A DNA stretch of 64,000 bases from an uncultured Prevotellaceae bacterium (GCA_900321965.1 ONYA01000006.1:51303-115302); one strand, 5' to 3'; counted from the first letter of the stretch, positions 9,181-18,903 are shown. The notes: generated from the sequence alone by a model not told the origin. Made by a program: numbers and translations.

Positions 9181-9204
9181 TGTGGCAGAAATGGGTTAAC
9201 TTTG
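9173..9204 (+). promoter_or_regulatory. Promoter of mutS
   Basis: TTTG at 9173-9176, 20 bases, TAACTTTG at 9197-9204. The ATG of mutS is 25 bases downstream. Confidence 0.7.
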
Positions 9205-9229
9205 CGCTCTAAATATCAAAAAAAGACAG

Positions 9230-11881
9230 ATGGCAAAGAAAGAGGGCAAGGAACTGACCCCGATGATGAAGCAGTTCTTCGACTTGAAGGCGAAGCACCC
9301 GGACGCGGTGCTGCTCTTCCGCTGTGGCGACTTCTACGAGACCTATTGCGAGGATGCCGTGACGGCAGCCGGCATACTGGGTATCACGCTGACGCACCGC
9401 AACAACGGCTACAACAAGGGCGACGAGATGGCGGGTTTCCCGCACCATGCACTGGACACGTATCTGCCGAAGCTCATCCGGGCCGGTAAGCGCGTGGCCA
9501 TCTGCGACCAGCTGGAGGACCCGAAACTGACGAAGAAACTCGTGAAGCGCGGCATTACCGAACTGGTGACGCCCGGTGTGGCGCTGTCCGACAATGTGCT
9601 GAACTACAAGGAGAACAACTTCCTCTGTGCGGTGCATTTCGGCAAGACGGCCTGTGGCGTGTCGTTCCTCGACATCTCCACGGGCGAATTCCTGGCGGGC
9701 GAAGGTACCCACGACTACATTGAGAAGATGTTGGGCAACCTGCAGCCGAAGGAGGTGCTGCTGGACCGTCAGCACAAGAAGGACTTTGAGCAACATTTCG
9801 GCTCGAAGTTCTTTACCTTTGAACTCGACGACTGGGTGTTCACGGAGCAGAGCGCCTTACAAAAGCTGCTGAATCATTTCCGTGTGAAGTCGATGAAGGG
9901 CTTCGGTGTCGACCATCTGAAGAACGGTCTCGTGGCCGCCGGTGCCATCCTGCAGTACTTAGAGCTGACACAGCACACACAGATAGCCCATATCACGTCG
10001 CTGCAGCGTATAGAAGAGGAGAAATACGTCAGGCTTGACAAGTTTACTATCCGTTCACTGGAGCTGCTGCAGCCGATGCAGGAAGACGGCAAGTCGCTGC
10101 TCGACGTCGTCGACCGCACGGTGTCGCCGATGGGCGGGCGACTGATGCGCCGCTGGCTCGTCTTCCCGCTGAAGGACGAGCGACCCATCAACGAGCGCCT
10201 CGACATTGTGGAGTACTACTACCGCGAACCCGACTTCCGCCAGTGTATCGACGACCAGCTGCATAGAGTAGGGGACTTGGAACGAATTATCTCGAAGGTG
10301 GCCGTAGGGCGCGTATCACCCCGCGAGGTGGTGCAGCTGAAGGTGGCCTTACAGGCTTTACAGCCCATTAAGACGGCGTGTCTGTATGCCAAGAACGACG
10401 CGTTGAAGCGGGTAGGGGAGCGGCTGAACCTCTGCGAATCGCTGCGCGACCGTATAGAACGGGAAATACAGAACGACCCGCCGCAGCTGGTACAGAAGGG
10501 TGGGGTGATTCGCGACGGCGTGAATGCCGAGCTTGACGAGCTGCGCCATATAGCCTACTCGGGCAAGGACTACCTGCTGCAGATACAGCAGCGCGAGGCC
10601 GAACAGACGGGCATCCAGTCGCTGAAGATTGGCTACAACAACGTCTTCGGCTACTACCTGGAGGTGCGCAACACCTATAAAGACATGGTGCCGCAGGAGT
10701 GGGTGCGCAAGCAGACGCTGGCGCAGGCCGAGCGATACATCACGCAGGAACTGAAGGAGTACGAAGAGAAGATACTGGGTGCCGAGGACAAGATTCTGTC
10801 CTTGGAGTCGCGCCTGTTTAGCGAGCTGGTGCTCGCCATGCAGGAATTTATCCCCCAGATACAGATTAACGCCAACCTGCTGGCCCACCTCGACTGTCTG
10901 CTGGCCTTTGCCAAGACTGCCGAGGAGAACCGCTACGTGCGGCCCGTCATCGATGACAGCTGCGTGCTCGACATCCGCCAGGGACGTCACCCCGTCATCG
11001 AACAGGAACTGCCGATAGGCGAGCCTTATATCCCCAACGATATCCTGTTGGACAACGAGCGACAGCAGATTATCATCATCACCGGTCCGAATATGGCCGG
11101 TAAATCGGCGCTGCTGCGTCAGACGGCACTCATAGTACTCATGGCCCAGGTGGGCTGCTTCGTGCCCGCAGAGAGCGCGAAAATAGGCTTAGTGGACAAG
11201 ATATTCACCCGTGTGGGCGCCTCCGACAATATTTCGCTCGGCGAATCGACCTTTATGGTCGAGATGACGGAGGCGTCGAACATCCTCAACAACGTCTCCT
11301 CACGCTCGCTCGTCTTGTTCGACGAATTGGGTCGCGGCACGTCGACTTACGACGGTATTTCGATAGCCTGGGCTATCGTTGAATATCTGCACGAGAACGT
11401 GAAGGCGGGTCATCCGCGAACGCTCTTTGCCACCCACTACCACGAGCTGAACGAGATGGAGAAGAACTTCTCACGTATCAAGAACTACAATGTCTCAGTG
11501 AAGGAGGTCGACGGCAAGGTCATCTTCCTGCGTAAGCTGGAGAAGGGTGGTAGTGAGCACTCCTTCGGTATCCATGTGGCTGAGATTGCCGGTATGCCGC
11601 GCAGCATCGTCAAGCGTGCCAATGTCATCCTGAAGCAGCTGGAAGCCCCCTCTTCTGCCCCCGAGGGGGCTACAAATGCTGGCAAGCCTGTCCGCATAGG
11701 ACATGAAGACCCCTCGGGGGCCGTAGGGGGGGCTGGTATGCAGCTCTCGTTCTTCCAACTCGACGACCCCGTACTCTGTCAGGTGCGCGACGAAATCCTA
11801 GGCCTCGACGTCAACAACCTGACGCCGCTGGAAGCGCTCAACAAGCTGAACGACATCAAGAAGATTGTGTCGGGAAAGTAG
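9230..11881 (+). CDS. mutS: DNA mismatch repair protein MutS
   Basis: 883 residues, full length for MutS. The N-terminal mismatch-binding domain has the GDFYE motif (Phe wedge and Glu, about residues 31-35). The ATPase domain has the Walker A motif GPNMAGKS at 619-626, followed by [12 protein letters not shown] (Walker B and the signature) and the conserved FATHYHEL. It binds mismatches and starts repair with MutL. Near residue 805 a linker of about 30 residues rich in Ser, Gly, Ala and Pro is encoded by paired GC-rich palindromes (11657-11734). This sits before the C-terminal dimerisation helices, in a region known to vary, so activity is likely kept. It has its own promoter and no downstream partner. 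Confidence 0.96.
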   Translation: MAKKEGKELTPMMKQFFDLKAKHPDAVLLFRCGDFYETYCEDAVTAAGILGITLTHRNNGYNKGDEMAGFPHHALDTYLPKLIRAGKRVAICDQLEDPKLTKKLVKRGITELVTPGVALSDNVLNYKENNFLCAVHFGKTACGVSFLDISTGEFLAGEGTHDYIEKMLGNLQPKEVLLDRQHKKDFEQHFGSKFFTFELDDWVFTEQSALQKLLNHFRVKSMKGFGVDHLKNGLVAAGAILQYLELTQHTQIAHITSLQRIEEEKYVRLDKFTIRSLELLQPMQEDGKSLLDVVDRTVSPMGGRLMRRWLVFPLKDERPINERLDIVEYYYREPDFRQCIDDQLHRVGDLERIISKVAVGRVSPREVVQLKVALQALQPIKTACLYAKNDALKRVGERLNLCESLRDRIEREIQNDPPQLVQKGGVIRDGVNAELDELRHIAYSGKDYLLQIQQREAEQTGIQSLKIGYNNVFGYYLEVRNTYKDMVPQEWVRKQTLAQAERYITQELKEYEEKILGAEDKILSLESRLFSELVLAMQEFIPQIQINANLLAHLDCLLAFAKTAEENRYVRPVIDDSCVLDIRQGRHPVIEQELPIGEPYIPNDILLDNERQQIIIITGPNMAGKSALLRQTALIVLMAQVGCFVPAESAKIGLVDKIFTRVGASDNISLGESTFMVEMTEASNILNNVSSRSLVLFDELGRGTSTYDGISIAWAIVEYLHENVKAGHPRTLFATHYHELNEMEKNFSRIKNYNVSVKEVDGKVIFLRKLEKGGSEHSFGIHVAEIAGMPRSIVKRANVILKQLEAPSSAPEGATNAGKPVRIGHEDPSGAVGGAGMQLSFFQLDDPVLCQVRDEILGLDVNNLTPLEALNKLNDIKKIVSGK
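11644..11734. repeat. Palindromic repeat translated inside mutS
   Basis: GCCCCCGAGGGGG at 11657-11669 pairs with CCCCTCGGGGGC at 11710-11721. An outer pair, AGCCCCC at 11644 and GGGGGCT at 11728, encloses it. The repeat keeps the reading frame and codes a flexible linker. Confidence 0.65.
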
Positions 11882-11903
11882 CAGAAAAGGAGTTATTGAT
11901 TCC

Positions 11904-11988
11904 CTATAATTCTCTAAGAATCCACTCTTTGAAGAAAGGGTCTTCTATTTTCTTCTACGATAGTGCCGAATTTGAAAGGTTTTTCCAT
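11904..11988 (-). pseudogene. Remnant of an archaeal-type AAA ATPase gene (5' and 3' ends only)
   Basis: On the minus strand an ATG opens MEKPFKFGTIVE, which resembles the start of the Bacteroidales ATPase family of the archaeal-ATPase type. After one frame change the DNA reads KIEDPFFKEWILREL and stops, which resembles the C-terminal DPFFxxW end of the same family. Together they look like a gene whose roughly 1-kb middle has been deleted. A TACCTTTG box lies upstream near 12015-12022. The family link is from memory. The rest of 11882-12166 holds nothing else recognisable. Confidence 0.4.
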
Positions 11989-12106
11989 ATTACGACTTTT
12001 TTCGTAGTCGCTGCAAAGGTATGAATTATATCCGAACAAGAAATAAACAAATTATTTTCAGTTGGGCACGATTTTTGATAATACTCCACGACTATTTTGA
12101 AATATC

Positions 12107-12141
12107 AACAAAGGGATGAACAATTCGTCCACCCCTTTGTT
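12107..12141 (-). terminator. Possible terminator of the BspA-like gene
   Basis: AACAAAGGG and CCCTTTGTT form a stem just downstream of the stop codon at 12167. The T-tract on the minus strand is weak, so this is tentative. Confidence 0.35.
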
Positions 12142-12166
12142 TCTATTCGTATTAAACAAATTACGT

Positions 12167-15100
12167 TCACTTAATCACGACCTTGCGGCCATTAACGACA
12201 TACACGCCCTTCTTCACCGACTGTCCTTTTATTTTGCGGCCTTGCAGGTCGTACCAGGCTCCCTCTCCTTGGGAGAGGGGCGGGGTGAAGTTGATGCTGC
12301 TGGGCACCGTCACTGTCAGCGTGCCGCTGACGTAGCTCAGCGTGTAGTTCTGAGCCTCGCCACCGTTCACCACAATGTCGTACACGCCAGCAGGCGAATC
12401 CTTCGTGGCCGTCGTCGTTGCCATGGGCTTCTTCGTCAGCACACTCTCAGTCTCGTTGTTCTTCCATCCTGTATAGGTCAGCACGAACTGCGGATTCTCC
12501 TTACCCTGTTCGCGCTCTGCATCCTCCACTTTCACCGTCAGCGGTGCCTTGGTAATGGTCAGGGTGCCCTTTACATACGTGTCGTTGTAGTTCTTCACGC
12601 CGCCTTTCTTCACGATGATGTTGTAGGTGCCAACAGGCGACGCCGGCGTTGCCTCACATTCAATCACCGGTTCTCCGTCCAGTGTGGCGCCCTCTGTTGT
12701 GAACTCGAACACGGGATTCTCCTCGCCGTACTCGCGGCTGTAGCTATTTGCCGTGACCGTCAGCATGGGGTCTGTCTCGCCGTGAACGCCGACGATGTGC
12801 TTGAACTCCTTCCACCCCTCGGCCTCGCGGTAAGCCTGTTCCGAGCCGAAAGGCACATAGAGCACGCAGGTCTCCAGATCAATGCCCTCAAACTGGGAGA
12901 CTGCCATGCCTGCTGCCTTATACTGAGCACTACGAGTGGCGGCAACCGTTGTCAGACTGGCTGGAGTCGGCGACAGGACGTAGATGGCCTTCAGGTTTGT
13001 GCAGCCCTCGAAGGCACCGGCACCGATGGTCGTCACCGTCCCAGGGATGGTCACCTCCGTCAGGTCGGTGTTGCCCTTGAATGCATCCTCGGCAATCTCC
13101 GTCACCGTATATTCCACACCGTCTATCTCCACCTTCTCTGGAATCTCCACCTTTCCCGTCTCGTCAGGTTCAAGCACCTTCACAGCCACCGTCTGGTCGT
13201 CCTTCACCTCGTATGGCTCGGGCTTCATTTCCACGATATTTTCAAACATATTCCAGCCCCCTGTCGCCTGATATTTTGCTTTAGTGCCGGCGGGAACATA
13301 GAGTGTGGCAGAGGTAAAGTAATATTTCCGTTCATTGGAATCATAAAACATAAAGACACCATTTTCTATAGGAAAGGGTTCTTCTATCAAAGAGGTTATT
13401 CTTTCTAAGTTTTTACAATTATTAAAAACTGAACCTTCTATTGTGCTAACAGAACTACCAATTGTTAAAGATCTAAGACCTGTACACGAACTGAATGCGG
13501 CCCACTCAATAGTTGCCACGTTATTGGGAATAATTACTTCGGTTAGTCCTTTACAATAAGAAAACGCACTAGTTCCAATACTTGAAACACTTGACGGAAA
13601 GGTTATGCTAGATAGTCCTTCACACCCACCGAAACAATACTTTCCAATTGTATTTGTTCCATCAGGAATAATTAAATCAGTGACCTCTTCTCCATTTAAA
13701 AATAAGTGATGTGCATAATACAAAGGATTAGATTCTAATCCTATGTATGGTTGTAAGGAATATTCGCTTTCTGAACAAAATATAATCTTAAGCCATGCAG
13801 CCAAATCTGTAATATATACTGCATTCAAATTATTACATCCAGAGAAAGCTTCTACTCCGACATTTCTAATACTCGCTGGTATAGATACTTTTTCAAGTTC
13901 AACACAGCCATAAAACGCACGAGTTCCTAAGCTTGTAACACTTGACGGGAAAGTGACACTAGACAAACCTCTGCAATTCTTAAAAGCACCGGATGCAATG
14001 TTTTTCACGTCTTCAGGTACTACAAGATCATTTATCTCTTTACCATTTAGATAAAGTTTGTAGGTTGTAGTACTAATAGTCATTTGTTTTTTGCACCATG
14101 CAGACAAATCTGTGATATGGAAAGGCATAGGGTTCTTACAACCATAAAAAGCATCACCTTCAATGTCGATTTCCGTTATCGACAAGAAAGAAACTCTTGT
14201 AAGTCCGCTACAATTCTGAAAAGCCAATCGCCCAATTTTCTTAACACTTGAGGGAATTGTAACGCTAGTAAAATATTTACAGCCAGAAAAAGTACCAGGC
14301 TCAATGCTAGTCACACCATCAGGGATTACCAAATCCTTAATCTCCGTTCCATTTAGATAAAGATGACCTGCATGGATTAATGGATTAGAAACCGAATAAC
14401 TAACGATATCGAATTCCATTCGGCACCATGCGGCTAAATCTTTGATATAGATGGAGTTTAGGTTAGTGCAATCCTGAAACGCATTTTTTCCGATGAAAGT
14501 CAAGCTTGAAGGAATCGTAATCTCGCACAAACCACTACAACCGTAAAAAGCATCTTTGCAAATCTTGGTCAGACCTGATGGGAATGTGATGTTACTTAAG
14601 CTCTTACAAAATTGAAAAGCACCAACATCAATAGTGGTAACACTAGATGGTAGGGAAAGGCTGCTTAGTTCAGAACAGTCAGAAAACATATTTTCACTAA
14701 GAACAGTTATACCGTCGTTAATTACCACGGTTTTTAAGTTTCTACATAACGAAAAAGAACTTTTGCCTATAGCTGTAACACTCGAAGGAATAGTTACGGA
14801 GGTTAATCCACATTCAGAGAAAGCGCTTTCACCGATGGATGTAATACTATTAGGGATATTTGCTGAATTTAGGCTACTACAGCCAAAGAATGCTCCATCA
14901 CCGATGCATGTTACACTAGATGGAATTGTGATAGAGGTTAGTCCTCTACAATATGTAAACGCATTATTGCCAATGAGCGTAACACTTGATGGAATCGTCA
15001 CAGAAGTAATTTCACTACACTCCCAAAAAGCCCCTTGTCCAATAGATTTTACAATATACTCATTCCCGTCAACTTGTATTTTTGACCGTATCGTAATAGC

Positions 15101-15262
15101 ACCTTTCGCATTACGTCCATAATACACACTAGCTTCATCATTTCCTATTGTATATTCATAGCTTATTTTCATTTCTGAATCGAACCATATTTCACCCCTT
15201 GTTTTACTTGATATAAACAGAGCGACGAGAATTACAAGAATTTGTAAAAGTCTGTGTTTCAT
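12167..15262 (-). CDS. BspA-like leucine-rich repeat surface protein with MBG repeats
   Basis: 1031 residues. A signal peptide (1 to about 23) leads into many LRR_5/BspA repeats of the type FxxCxxLxxVTIPSSVTxIG, from about residue 60 to 790. Two MBG-type beta domains follow (VTANSYSREYGEENPVFEFT and VKVEDAEREQGKENPQFVLT). The tail YDLQGRKI...GVYVVNGRKVVIK is a short C-terminal motif common on exported Prevotella proteins, probably a sorting signal. Such proteins are surface adhesins. DNA coding for most of the repeats (about 13290-15262) is clearly richer in A+T than the C-terminal part, suggesting a mosaic origin. A GC-rich palindrome at 12260-12286 codes TPPLSQGEG in frame just before the tail. 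Confidence 0.9.
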   Translation of the reverse strand: MKHRLLQILVILVALFISSKTRGEIWFDSEMKISYEYTIGNDEASVYYGRNAKGAITIRSKIQVDGNEYIVKSIGQGAFWECSEITSVTIPSSVTLIGNNAFTYCRGLTSITIPSSVTCIGDGAFFGCSSLNSANIPNSITSIGESAFSECGLTSVTIPSSVTAIGKSSFSLCRNLKTVVINDGITVLSENMFSDCSELSSLSLPSSVTTIDVGAFQFCKSLSNITFPSGLTKICKDAFYGCSGLCEITIPSSLTFIGKNAFQDCTNLNSIYIKDLAAWCRMEFDIVSYSVSNPLIHAGHLYLNGTEIKDLVIPDGVTSIEPGTFSGCKYFTSVTIPSSVKKIGRLAFQNCSGLTRVSFLSITEIDIEGDAFYGCKNPMPFHITDLSAWCKKQMTISTTTYKLYLNGKEINDLVVPEDVKNIASGAFKNCRGLSSVTFPSSVTSLGTRAFYGCVELEKVSIPASIRNVGVEAFSGCNNLNAVYITDLAAWLKIIFCSESEYSLQPYIGLESNPLYYAHHLFLNGEEVTDLIIPDGTNTIGKYCFGGCEGLSSITFPSSVSSIGTSAFSYCKGLTEVIIPNNVATIEWAAFSSCTGLRSLTIGSSVSTIEGSVFNNCKNLERITSLIEEPFPIENGVFMFYDSNERKYYFTSATLYVPAGTKAKYQATGGWNMFENIVEMKPEPYEVKDDQTVAVKVLEPDETGKVEIPEKVEIDGVEYTVTEIAEDAFKGNTDLTEVTIPGTVTTIGAGAFEGCTNLKAIYVLSPTPASLTTVAATRSAQYKAAGMAVSQFEGIDLETCVLYVPFGSEQAYREAEGWKEFKHIVGVHGETDPMLTVTANSYSREYGEENPVFEFTTEGATLDGEPVIECEATPASPVGTYNIIVKKGGVKNYNDTYVKGTLTITKAPLTVKVEDAEREQGKENPQFVLTYTGWKNNETESVLTKKPMATTTATKDSPAGVYDIVVNGGEAQNYTLSYVSGTLTVTVPSSINFTPPLSQGEGAWYDLQGRKIKGQSVKKGVYVVNGRKVVIK

Positions 15263-15300
15263 ATTTTTTATGTTTTAGTTAATAATGATTGTTTCTTTTT

Positions 15301-15480
15301 ACAGTCCGGGTGATTGGTAAAAAGACAGAAAAAGAAAACGTGGACTGTTTACTTCGTCTACGTTCTTGAGGTATCGCCAAACACCTAACCCACTTATACG
15401 AGTAAAAGCCCACGCCGTCGGCGTGAGCATCCGTGCTTTTACTCTTGTGGGTTCTTTCAAATTTGGCGATTTTCAAGAAC
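15301..15480 (-). other. Highly structured intergenic region, candidate RNA leader or repeat
   Basis: Several nested stems are present. GTTCTTGA...ATCGCCAAA (15362-15381) pairs with 15461-15480. CCCAC pairs with GTGGG; GAGTAAAAGC (15400-15409) pairs with GCTTTTACTC (15434-15443); CACGCCG pairs with CGGCGTG at the tip. A separate stem is ACAGTCC (15301) with GGACTGT (15342). On the minus strand it would lie in the leader of the BspA-like gene (ATG at 15262). A 67-codon minus frame crosses it but is made of the stems and is not called. I cannot name an Rfam family with confidence. Confidence 0.55.
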
Positions 15481-15572
15481 AAGATTCAAGCGGACGCTTC
15501 AATTTCTATATGTCCTTATGTCTATCTTAGCCCATAGGCATCACGGTTTTAATAGGGTTATACAATTATTGT

Positions 15573-15755
15573 TTATTGAAAAACACGATTCTCAGCGATT
15601 ACTTGTTTGGCAGGAATACGTCGAATATTGTTGTCTTTATCACAAACAACAACGCTCTCACCTCGTAATGCTTTTTCCTGAAGCATCCGCTTCTCTGCCA
15701 GTTCAAGACCTTTGTCTATTTTTTTGGATAAATCCTTGTATTCTTTATCTGACAT
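15573..15755 (-). CDS. Small protein overlapping the zeta-toxin-like gene (possible antitoxin)
   Basis: 60 residues (MSDKEYKDLSKKIDKGLELA...), mostly charged helix in the first half, then VVVCDKDNNIRRIPAKQV. The ATG at 15755 lies inside the last codons of the zeta-like gene, an 11-base overlap, so translation is probably coupled. A longer frame from 15872 would run far inside the zeta gene and is rejected. In other Bacteroidetes small partner genes are found beside zeta-family kinases, so an antitoxin or regulator role is likely but not shown by a motif. Confidence 0.65.
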   Translation of the reverse strand: MSDKEYKDLSKKIDKGLELAEKRMLQEKALRGESVVVCDKDNNIRRIPAKQVIAENRVFQ

Positions 15756-16320
15756 ACTCTTGTATAGTTTTATATAGTTTCTCGTCAAAAATTTCAATTT
15801 GTTTTCCTTTGTTTCCACTTGCAATTTTAATTCGTGGCTGCTCAGAATTATCGTATATGCCCCAATAGTCAACTTCTGATATGAAAAGGCGGAACAAATT
15901 GGTGATACCCGCTAAATATCTGCGTCTGATAACATCTTCTGGTATGTTGTGTCCACCATGTTGCACTCTTTCTGCCACGCGCTGAATGGCCAATTCTGGG
16001 GTTCTAAGCCAAAAGAAAAGGATATTCACACGATAGCCTTTAGCTTGAGCACGATGAACAAGGTTCAGGTACGACTTTGTTGCAAGTGTTGTTTCTATAG
16101 AAAATGTCTCGCTTTTGGTAAGCAATTCTTCTATGCGTCTAAGCATCAATCTTCCAGCCTCGATTGCCATACCTTCAGGATTGAATGGGGACAAGCCACG
16201 GGCTATTTCATCAGCATTCACAAACTCCCTGCAATCAAGGATTTCAGGAAGGACAGTGTAAGATGCAGTTGTCTTGCCAGCACCATTACAACCACTGATG
16301 ATATATAGATTCTTGCTCAT
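15745..16320 (-). CDS. Zeta-toxin family P-loop kinase
   Basis: 191 residues. Walker A motif SGCNGAGKTT at residues 9-18, then the zeta-family features FVNADEIARGLSPF (substrate-binding region) and FSIETTLA (the E in ET is typical). The R-rich segment VIRRRY (about residues 134-139) gives the lid arginines. Zeta toxins phosphorylate UDP-N-acetylglucosamine and block wall synthesis; many chromosomal members are housekeeping kinases with no known toxicity. It has its own promoter and overlaps the 60-codon gene. Chromosomal toxin or resident kinase cannot be decided from sequence. Confidence 0.8.
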   Translation of the reverse strand: MSKNLYIISGCNGAGKTTASYTVLPEILDCREFVNADEIARGLSPFNPEGMAIEAGRLMLRRIEELLTKSETFSIETTLATKSYLNLVHRAQAKGYRVNILFFWLRTPELAIQRVAERVQHGGHNIPEDVIRRRYLAGITNLFRLFISEVDYWGIYDNSEQPRIKIASGNKGKQIEIFDEKLYKTIQEYVR

Positions 16321-16349
16321 CTGTCGTATTGTTGTATATGCTTCGCGTG

Positions 16350-16380
16350 CAAAGATAAAGAAAAAAGCCGAAAGCGCAAA
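16350..16380 (-). promoter_or_regulatory. Promoter of the zeta-like operon
   Basis: On the minus strand TTTG (16377-16380), 19 bases, TATCTTTG (16350-16357). The -33 box lies in the loop of the lgt terminator. Confidence 0.65.
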
Positions 16381-16390
16381 ACTTTCGGCT
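16361..16390 (-). terminator. Intrinsic terminator of lgt
   Basis: AGCCGAAAG (16366-16374) pairs with CTTTCGGCT (16382-16390). On the minus strand the stem is followed by a T-run. Confidence 0.75.
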
Positions 16391-16425
16391 ATTATTTTAT
16401 GTTGGTTGCGAACCTTGTGCGATTG

Positions 16426-17271
16426 TCAGACTTCTGATGCTGCTTTCTTTCTGGCTCTTATCATGCAGTAGACGCCGGCGATGATGAAGGGGATGCTGAG
16501 GATCTGTCCCATATCTATTGGCAGCGAGGCCTCGAAGGCTTCTTGTACCTCCTTCGTGTACTCAATGAAGAAGCGGAAGGTGAAGATATAGGCGAGGCAG
16601 AAGCCGAAATACCAGCCGGTGCCAATCTTCTCTGGCCACTTCTTATGAAGGGCCCACATGATGAAGAACAGCACAGCGTAGGCGATAGCCTCGTAGAGCT
16701 GTCCGGGGTGGCGGGGCAACGTATCGACGCGCTCGAAGATAAAGGCCCAGGGCACGTCTGTCGCCTTACCGATAATCTCGCTGTTCATGAGGTTGCCTAA
16801 GCGAATGAAACAGGCCGTTGTACCGGTGGCGATAGCAATGTTGTCGAGCACCGTCCAGAGGCTGACTTTCGTGCGTCGGCTGTATATCCACAGGGCCAGC
16901 ATCAGGCCTGCCGTACCACCGTGTGAAGCGAGGCCGGCATAACCCGTCATCTTCCATGAGCCATCCTGCATGATGTGTATGGGCAGCAGCATCTCGACGA
17001 AGCCCTTGAACGACGTGAGGAAGTAGTCGGGCTGGTAGAAGATGCAATGGCCCAGACGGGCGCCGATAAGGATGCCGAGGAAGCAGTAGATGAACAGCGG
17101 GTCGAACAGCTCGTCCTTGATTTTCTGCTCCTTGTACAGCCGCTTGACAACGAAATAGGCAATAGCCAGACCGATGAGCCAGCACAGCGAGTACCAGCGG
17201 AACGTCAGAGGGCCTAAGGAGAAGGCTTCTAACGAGGGGTTCCAGAGGATGTATAGTAACAATTCTTTCAT
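16426..17271 (-). CDS. lgt: Prolipoprotein diacylglyceryl transferase
   Basis: 281 residues, normal for Lgt, with about seven membrane spans. It transfers diacylglycerol from phosphatidylglycerol to the lipobox Cys of prolipoproteins in the inner membrane. Signature features are the [10 protein letters not shown] segment, [20 protein letters not shown] (the conserved Lgt signature) and RHPGQLYEA. It lies 12 bases after the AAA-ATPase gene, so is probably read from the same transcript, and ends at a clear terminator shared with the zeta promoter region. Confidence 0.95.
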   Translation of the reverse strand: MKELLLYILWNPSLEAFSLGPLTFRWYSLCWLIGLAIAYFVVKRLYKEQKIKDELFDPLFIYCFLGILIGARLGHCIFYQPDYFLTSFKGFVEMLLPIHIMQDGSWKMTGYAGLASHGGTAGLMLALWIYSRRTKVSLWTVLDNIAIATGTTACFIRLGNLMNSEIIGKATDVPWAFIFERVDTLPRHPGQLYEAIAYAVLFFIMWALHKKWPEKIGTGWYFGFCLAYIFTFRFFIEYTKEVQEAFEASLPIDMGQILSIPFIIAGVYCMIRARKKAASEV

Positions 17272-17283
17272 AAGAGTTTGTAT

Positions 17284-18903
17284 TTATCTGAGTTGTTCCA
17301 CCTGCCAGTCGTCATCGAGAGTGCGGGTGGTGGGGTTGAAGTTCAGTCCTACTGCCCAGACGGGACGTCCGTCGGTCAGGAAGGCGTCAGCATAGCGTTT
17401 ACGCTTGATTTGCTTAATGGCTTTCTCTGCCGTGTGATTGTATTTCAGTTCCAGCACGTAGATGGCATCCTTCAGTTTCAGGGCGATATCCATGCGGGCA
17501 GCGGCGGTCTGTACCTCTGCACTCACGTCGGCTCCCACAGAAGCCAACAGGGCGTAGAGTATGCTCTGATAATGCTTCTCGTTTTTGTTGCTGATGCTGT
17601 AGGGCATGAGTGAGAAGAACTGCTGAAGGTAGGTGAGGAACTCGTCGAGTGACAGCTCTCCTTGGGTGAACTGGCGATAGACGGCCGAGAACTTGTTCTG
17701 GCTGTTCACATAATCTTCACAATAGTACAGGTAGAGGCAGCGTGCAAACCCGCGATAGACCTCTTCGTTGGGGAATCCCAGTGTCCATTCTTGCGTCAGT
17801 CCGTTATAGTCCTTCAGCGTGAGGTATCCGCTCTGGAAGAGAACGGGAATGGGGTCGTTGATGCGCTCAGTGGGTGCGTTAAACTGCTCCATCGTCGTTT
17901 TGAAACCTTCTAACTCGGGCATGTCAATGTCGCGGGTACGTAGAATGTTGATGAGCGAGGTGGGTGTACCGGTAGAGAACCAGAAGTTCTCGATGTCACC
18001 TAATGCGAAAGCGTTGACTAAACTCCATGGGCAATATACATCAGTCATGTTCTTCGAGAAATGATAGCCGTCGTACCAGTATTTGAGTTTGGCCACCATT
18101 TCGTCGTAAGTGTAATGTATGTTCCAACGTGCATACCGTTTGTTCATCCGTTCGCAAAGGGACTCAATATCAGGCTGCATCTGTGTGAGCAGTTCGTCTT
18201 CGGTAATGCCGCAGATGCCCTCGTAGGCAGAATCAAAGGTAATCTGTTGCAGGTTGTTCAGTTCGCTGAAGACAGAGAGCTGCGAGAACTTCGAAATACC
18301 GGTGAGGAACACAAAGCGCAAATATTGTGCCTGCTCCTTCAGCGGTGAGAAGAGTGCGCGCACCCGTTCGCGGATGTAATCCTGTAGCTCCGGCTTGTGA
18401 ATGCTGTCGAGCATGGGGGCATCGTATTCATCGATGAGGATGACCACGCGCTCGCCCGTCTGCCTGTAAGCAGCTTGAATGATGTTGGTAAGACGGGCAT
18501 TGTAATTGTATTTTTCTTCAATTTCCGTGATACCCCAACGCTGCTCATGGTCGTTCAGGATGCTGTTGAGGTTGCCGTGTACGACACTCTCTTCATAGTA
18601 CTTGCCGCGCGACAAATCGAGTCGCACGACGGGGTATTTCTTCCACTCCTTCTCCTTGTCGTAGATAAATAACCCTTCGAAAAGTTCCTTGCGTCCTTCA
18701 AAATAGCAGCGTAGCGTATCGACCAGTAGTGACTTGCCGAAGCGTCGCGGACGGCTGAGGAAGAAATACTTGGCCGGATTGTTCGCCATACGGTACACGT
18801 ATGCCGTCTTGTCAACATATACGGCACTGCGTTCGCGTATCCAGTCAAACTCCTGTACGCCCACGGCATATTCCATGCCAGTTCTTTTTTCCCTCGTCTC
18901 CAT
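17284..18903 (-). CDS. AAA-ATPase-like protein with C-terminal PD-(D/E)XK nuclease-like domain
   Basis: 539 residues. The N-terminal AAA-ATPase-like domain has VYVDKTAYVY, the P-loop-like [14 protein letters not shown] (about 48-61), and Walker B VILIDEYDAPM (about 154-164). The C-terminal domain has ARMDIALKLKDAIYVLELKY, the D...ExK pattern of the PD-(D/E)XK-like domain usual in this family. These proteins are present in many copies in Bacteroidales; their biological role is unknown. The gene follows 17 bases after a chimeric gene that starts with the same ATPase domain, and precedes lgt by 12 bases. Confidence 0.85.
   Translation of the reverse strand: METREKRTGMEYAVGVQEFDWIRERSAVYVDKTAYVYRMANNPAKYFFLSRPRRFGKSLLVDTLRCYFEGRKELFEGLFIYDKEKEWKKYPVVRLDLSRGKYYEESVVHGNLNSILNDHEQRWGITEIEEKYNYNARLTNIIQAAYRQTGERVVILIDEYDAPMLDSIHKPELQDYIRERVRALFSPLKEQAQYLRFVFLTGISKFSQLSVFSELNNLQQITFDSAYEGICGITEDELLTQMQPDIESLCERMNKRYARWNIHYTYDEMVAKLKYWYDGYHFSKNMTDVYCPWSLVNAFALGDIENFWFSTGTPTSLINILRTRDIDMPELEGFKTTMEQFNAPTERINDPIPVLFQSGYLTLKDYNGLTQEWTLGFPNEEVYRGFARCLYLYYCEDYVNSQNKFSAVYRQFTQGELSLDEFLTYLQQFFSLMPYSISNKNEKHYQSILYALLASVGADVSAEVQTAAARMDIALKLKDAIYVLELKYNHTAEKAIKQIKRKRYADAFLTDGRPVWAVGLNFNPTTRTLDDDWQVEQLR

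Noticed and set aside
12116-13408. A 430-codon open frame on the plus strand
   Set aside because: It lies opposite the BspA-like gene, whose LRR, MBG and tail motifs prove the minus frame; the plus translation is low-complexity and lacks any domain.
15279-15482. A 67-codon minus frame before the BspA-like gene
   Set aside because: It is coded almost fully by the stems of the structured region; no conserved domain.
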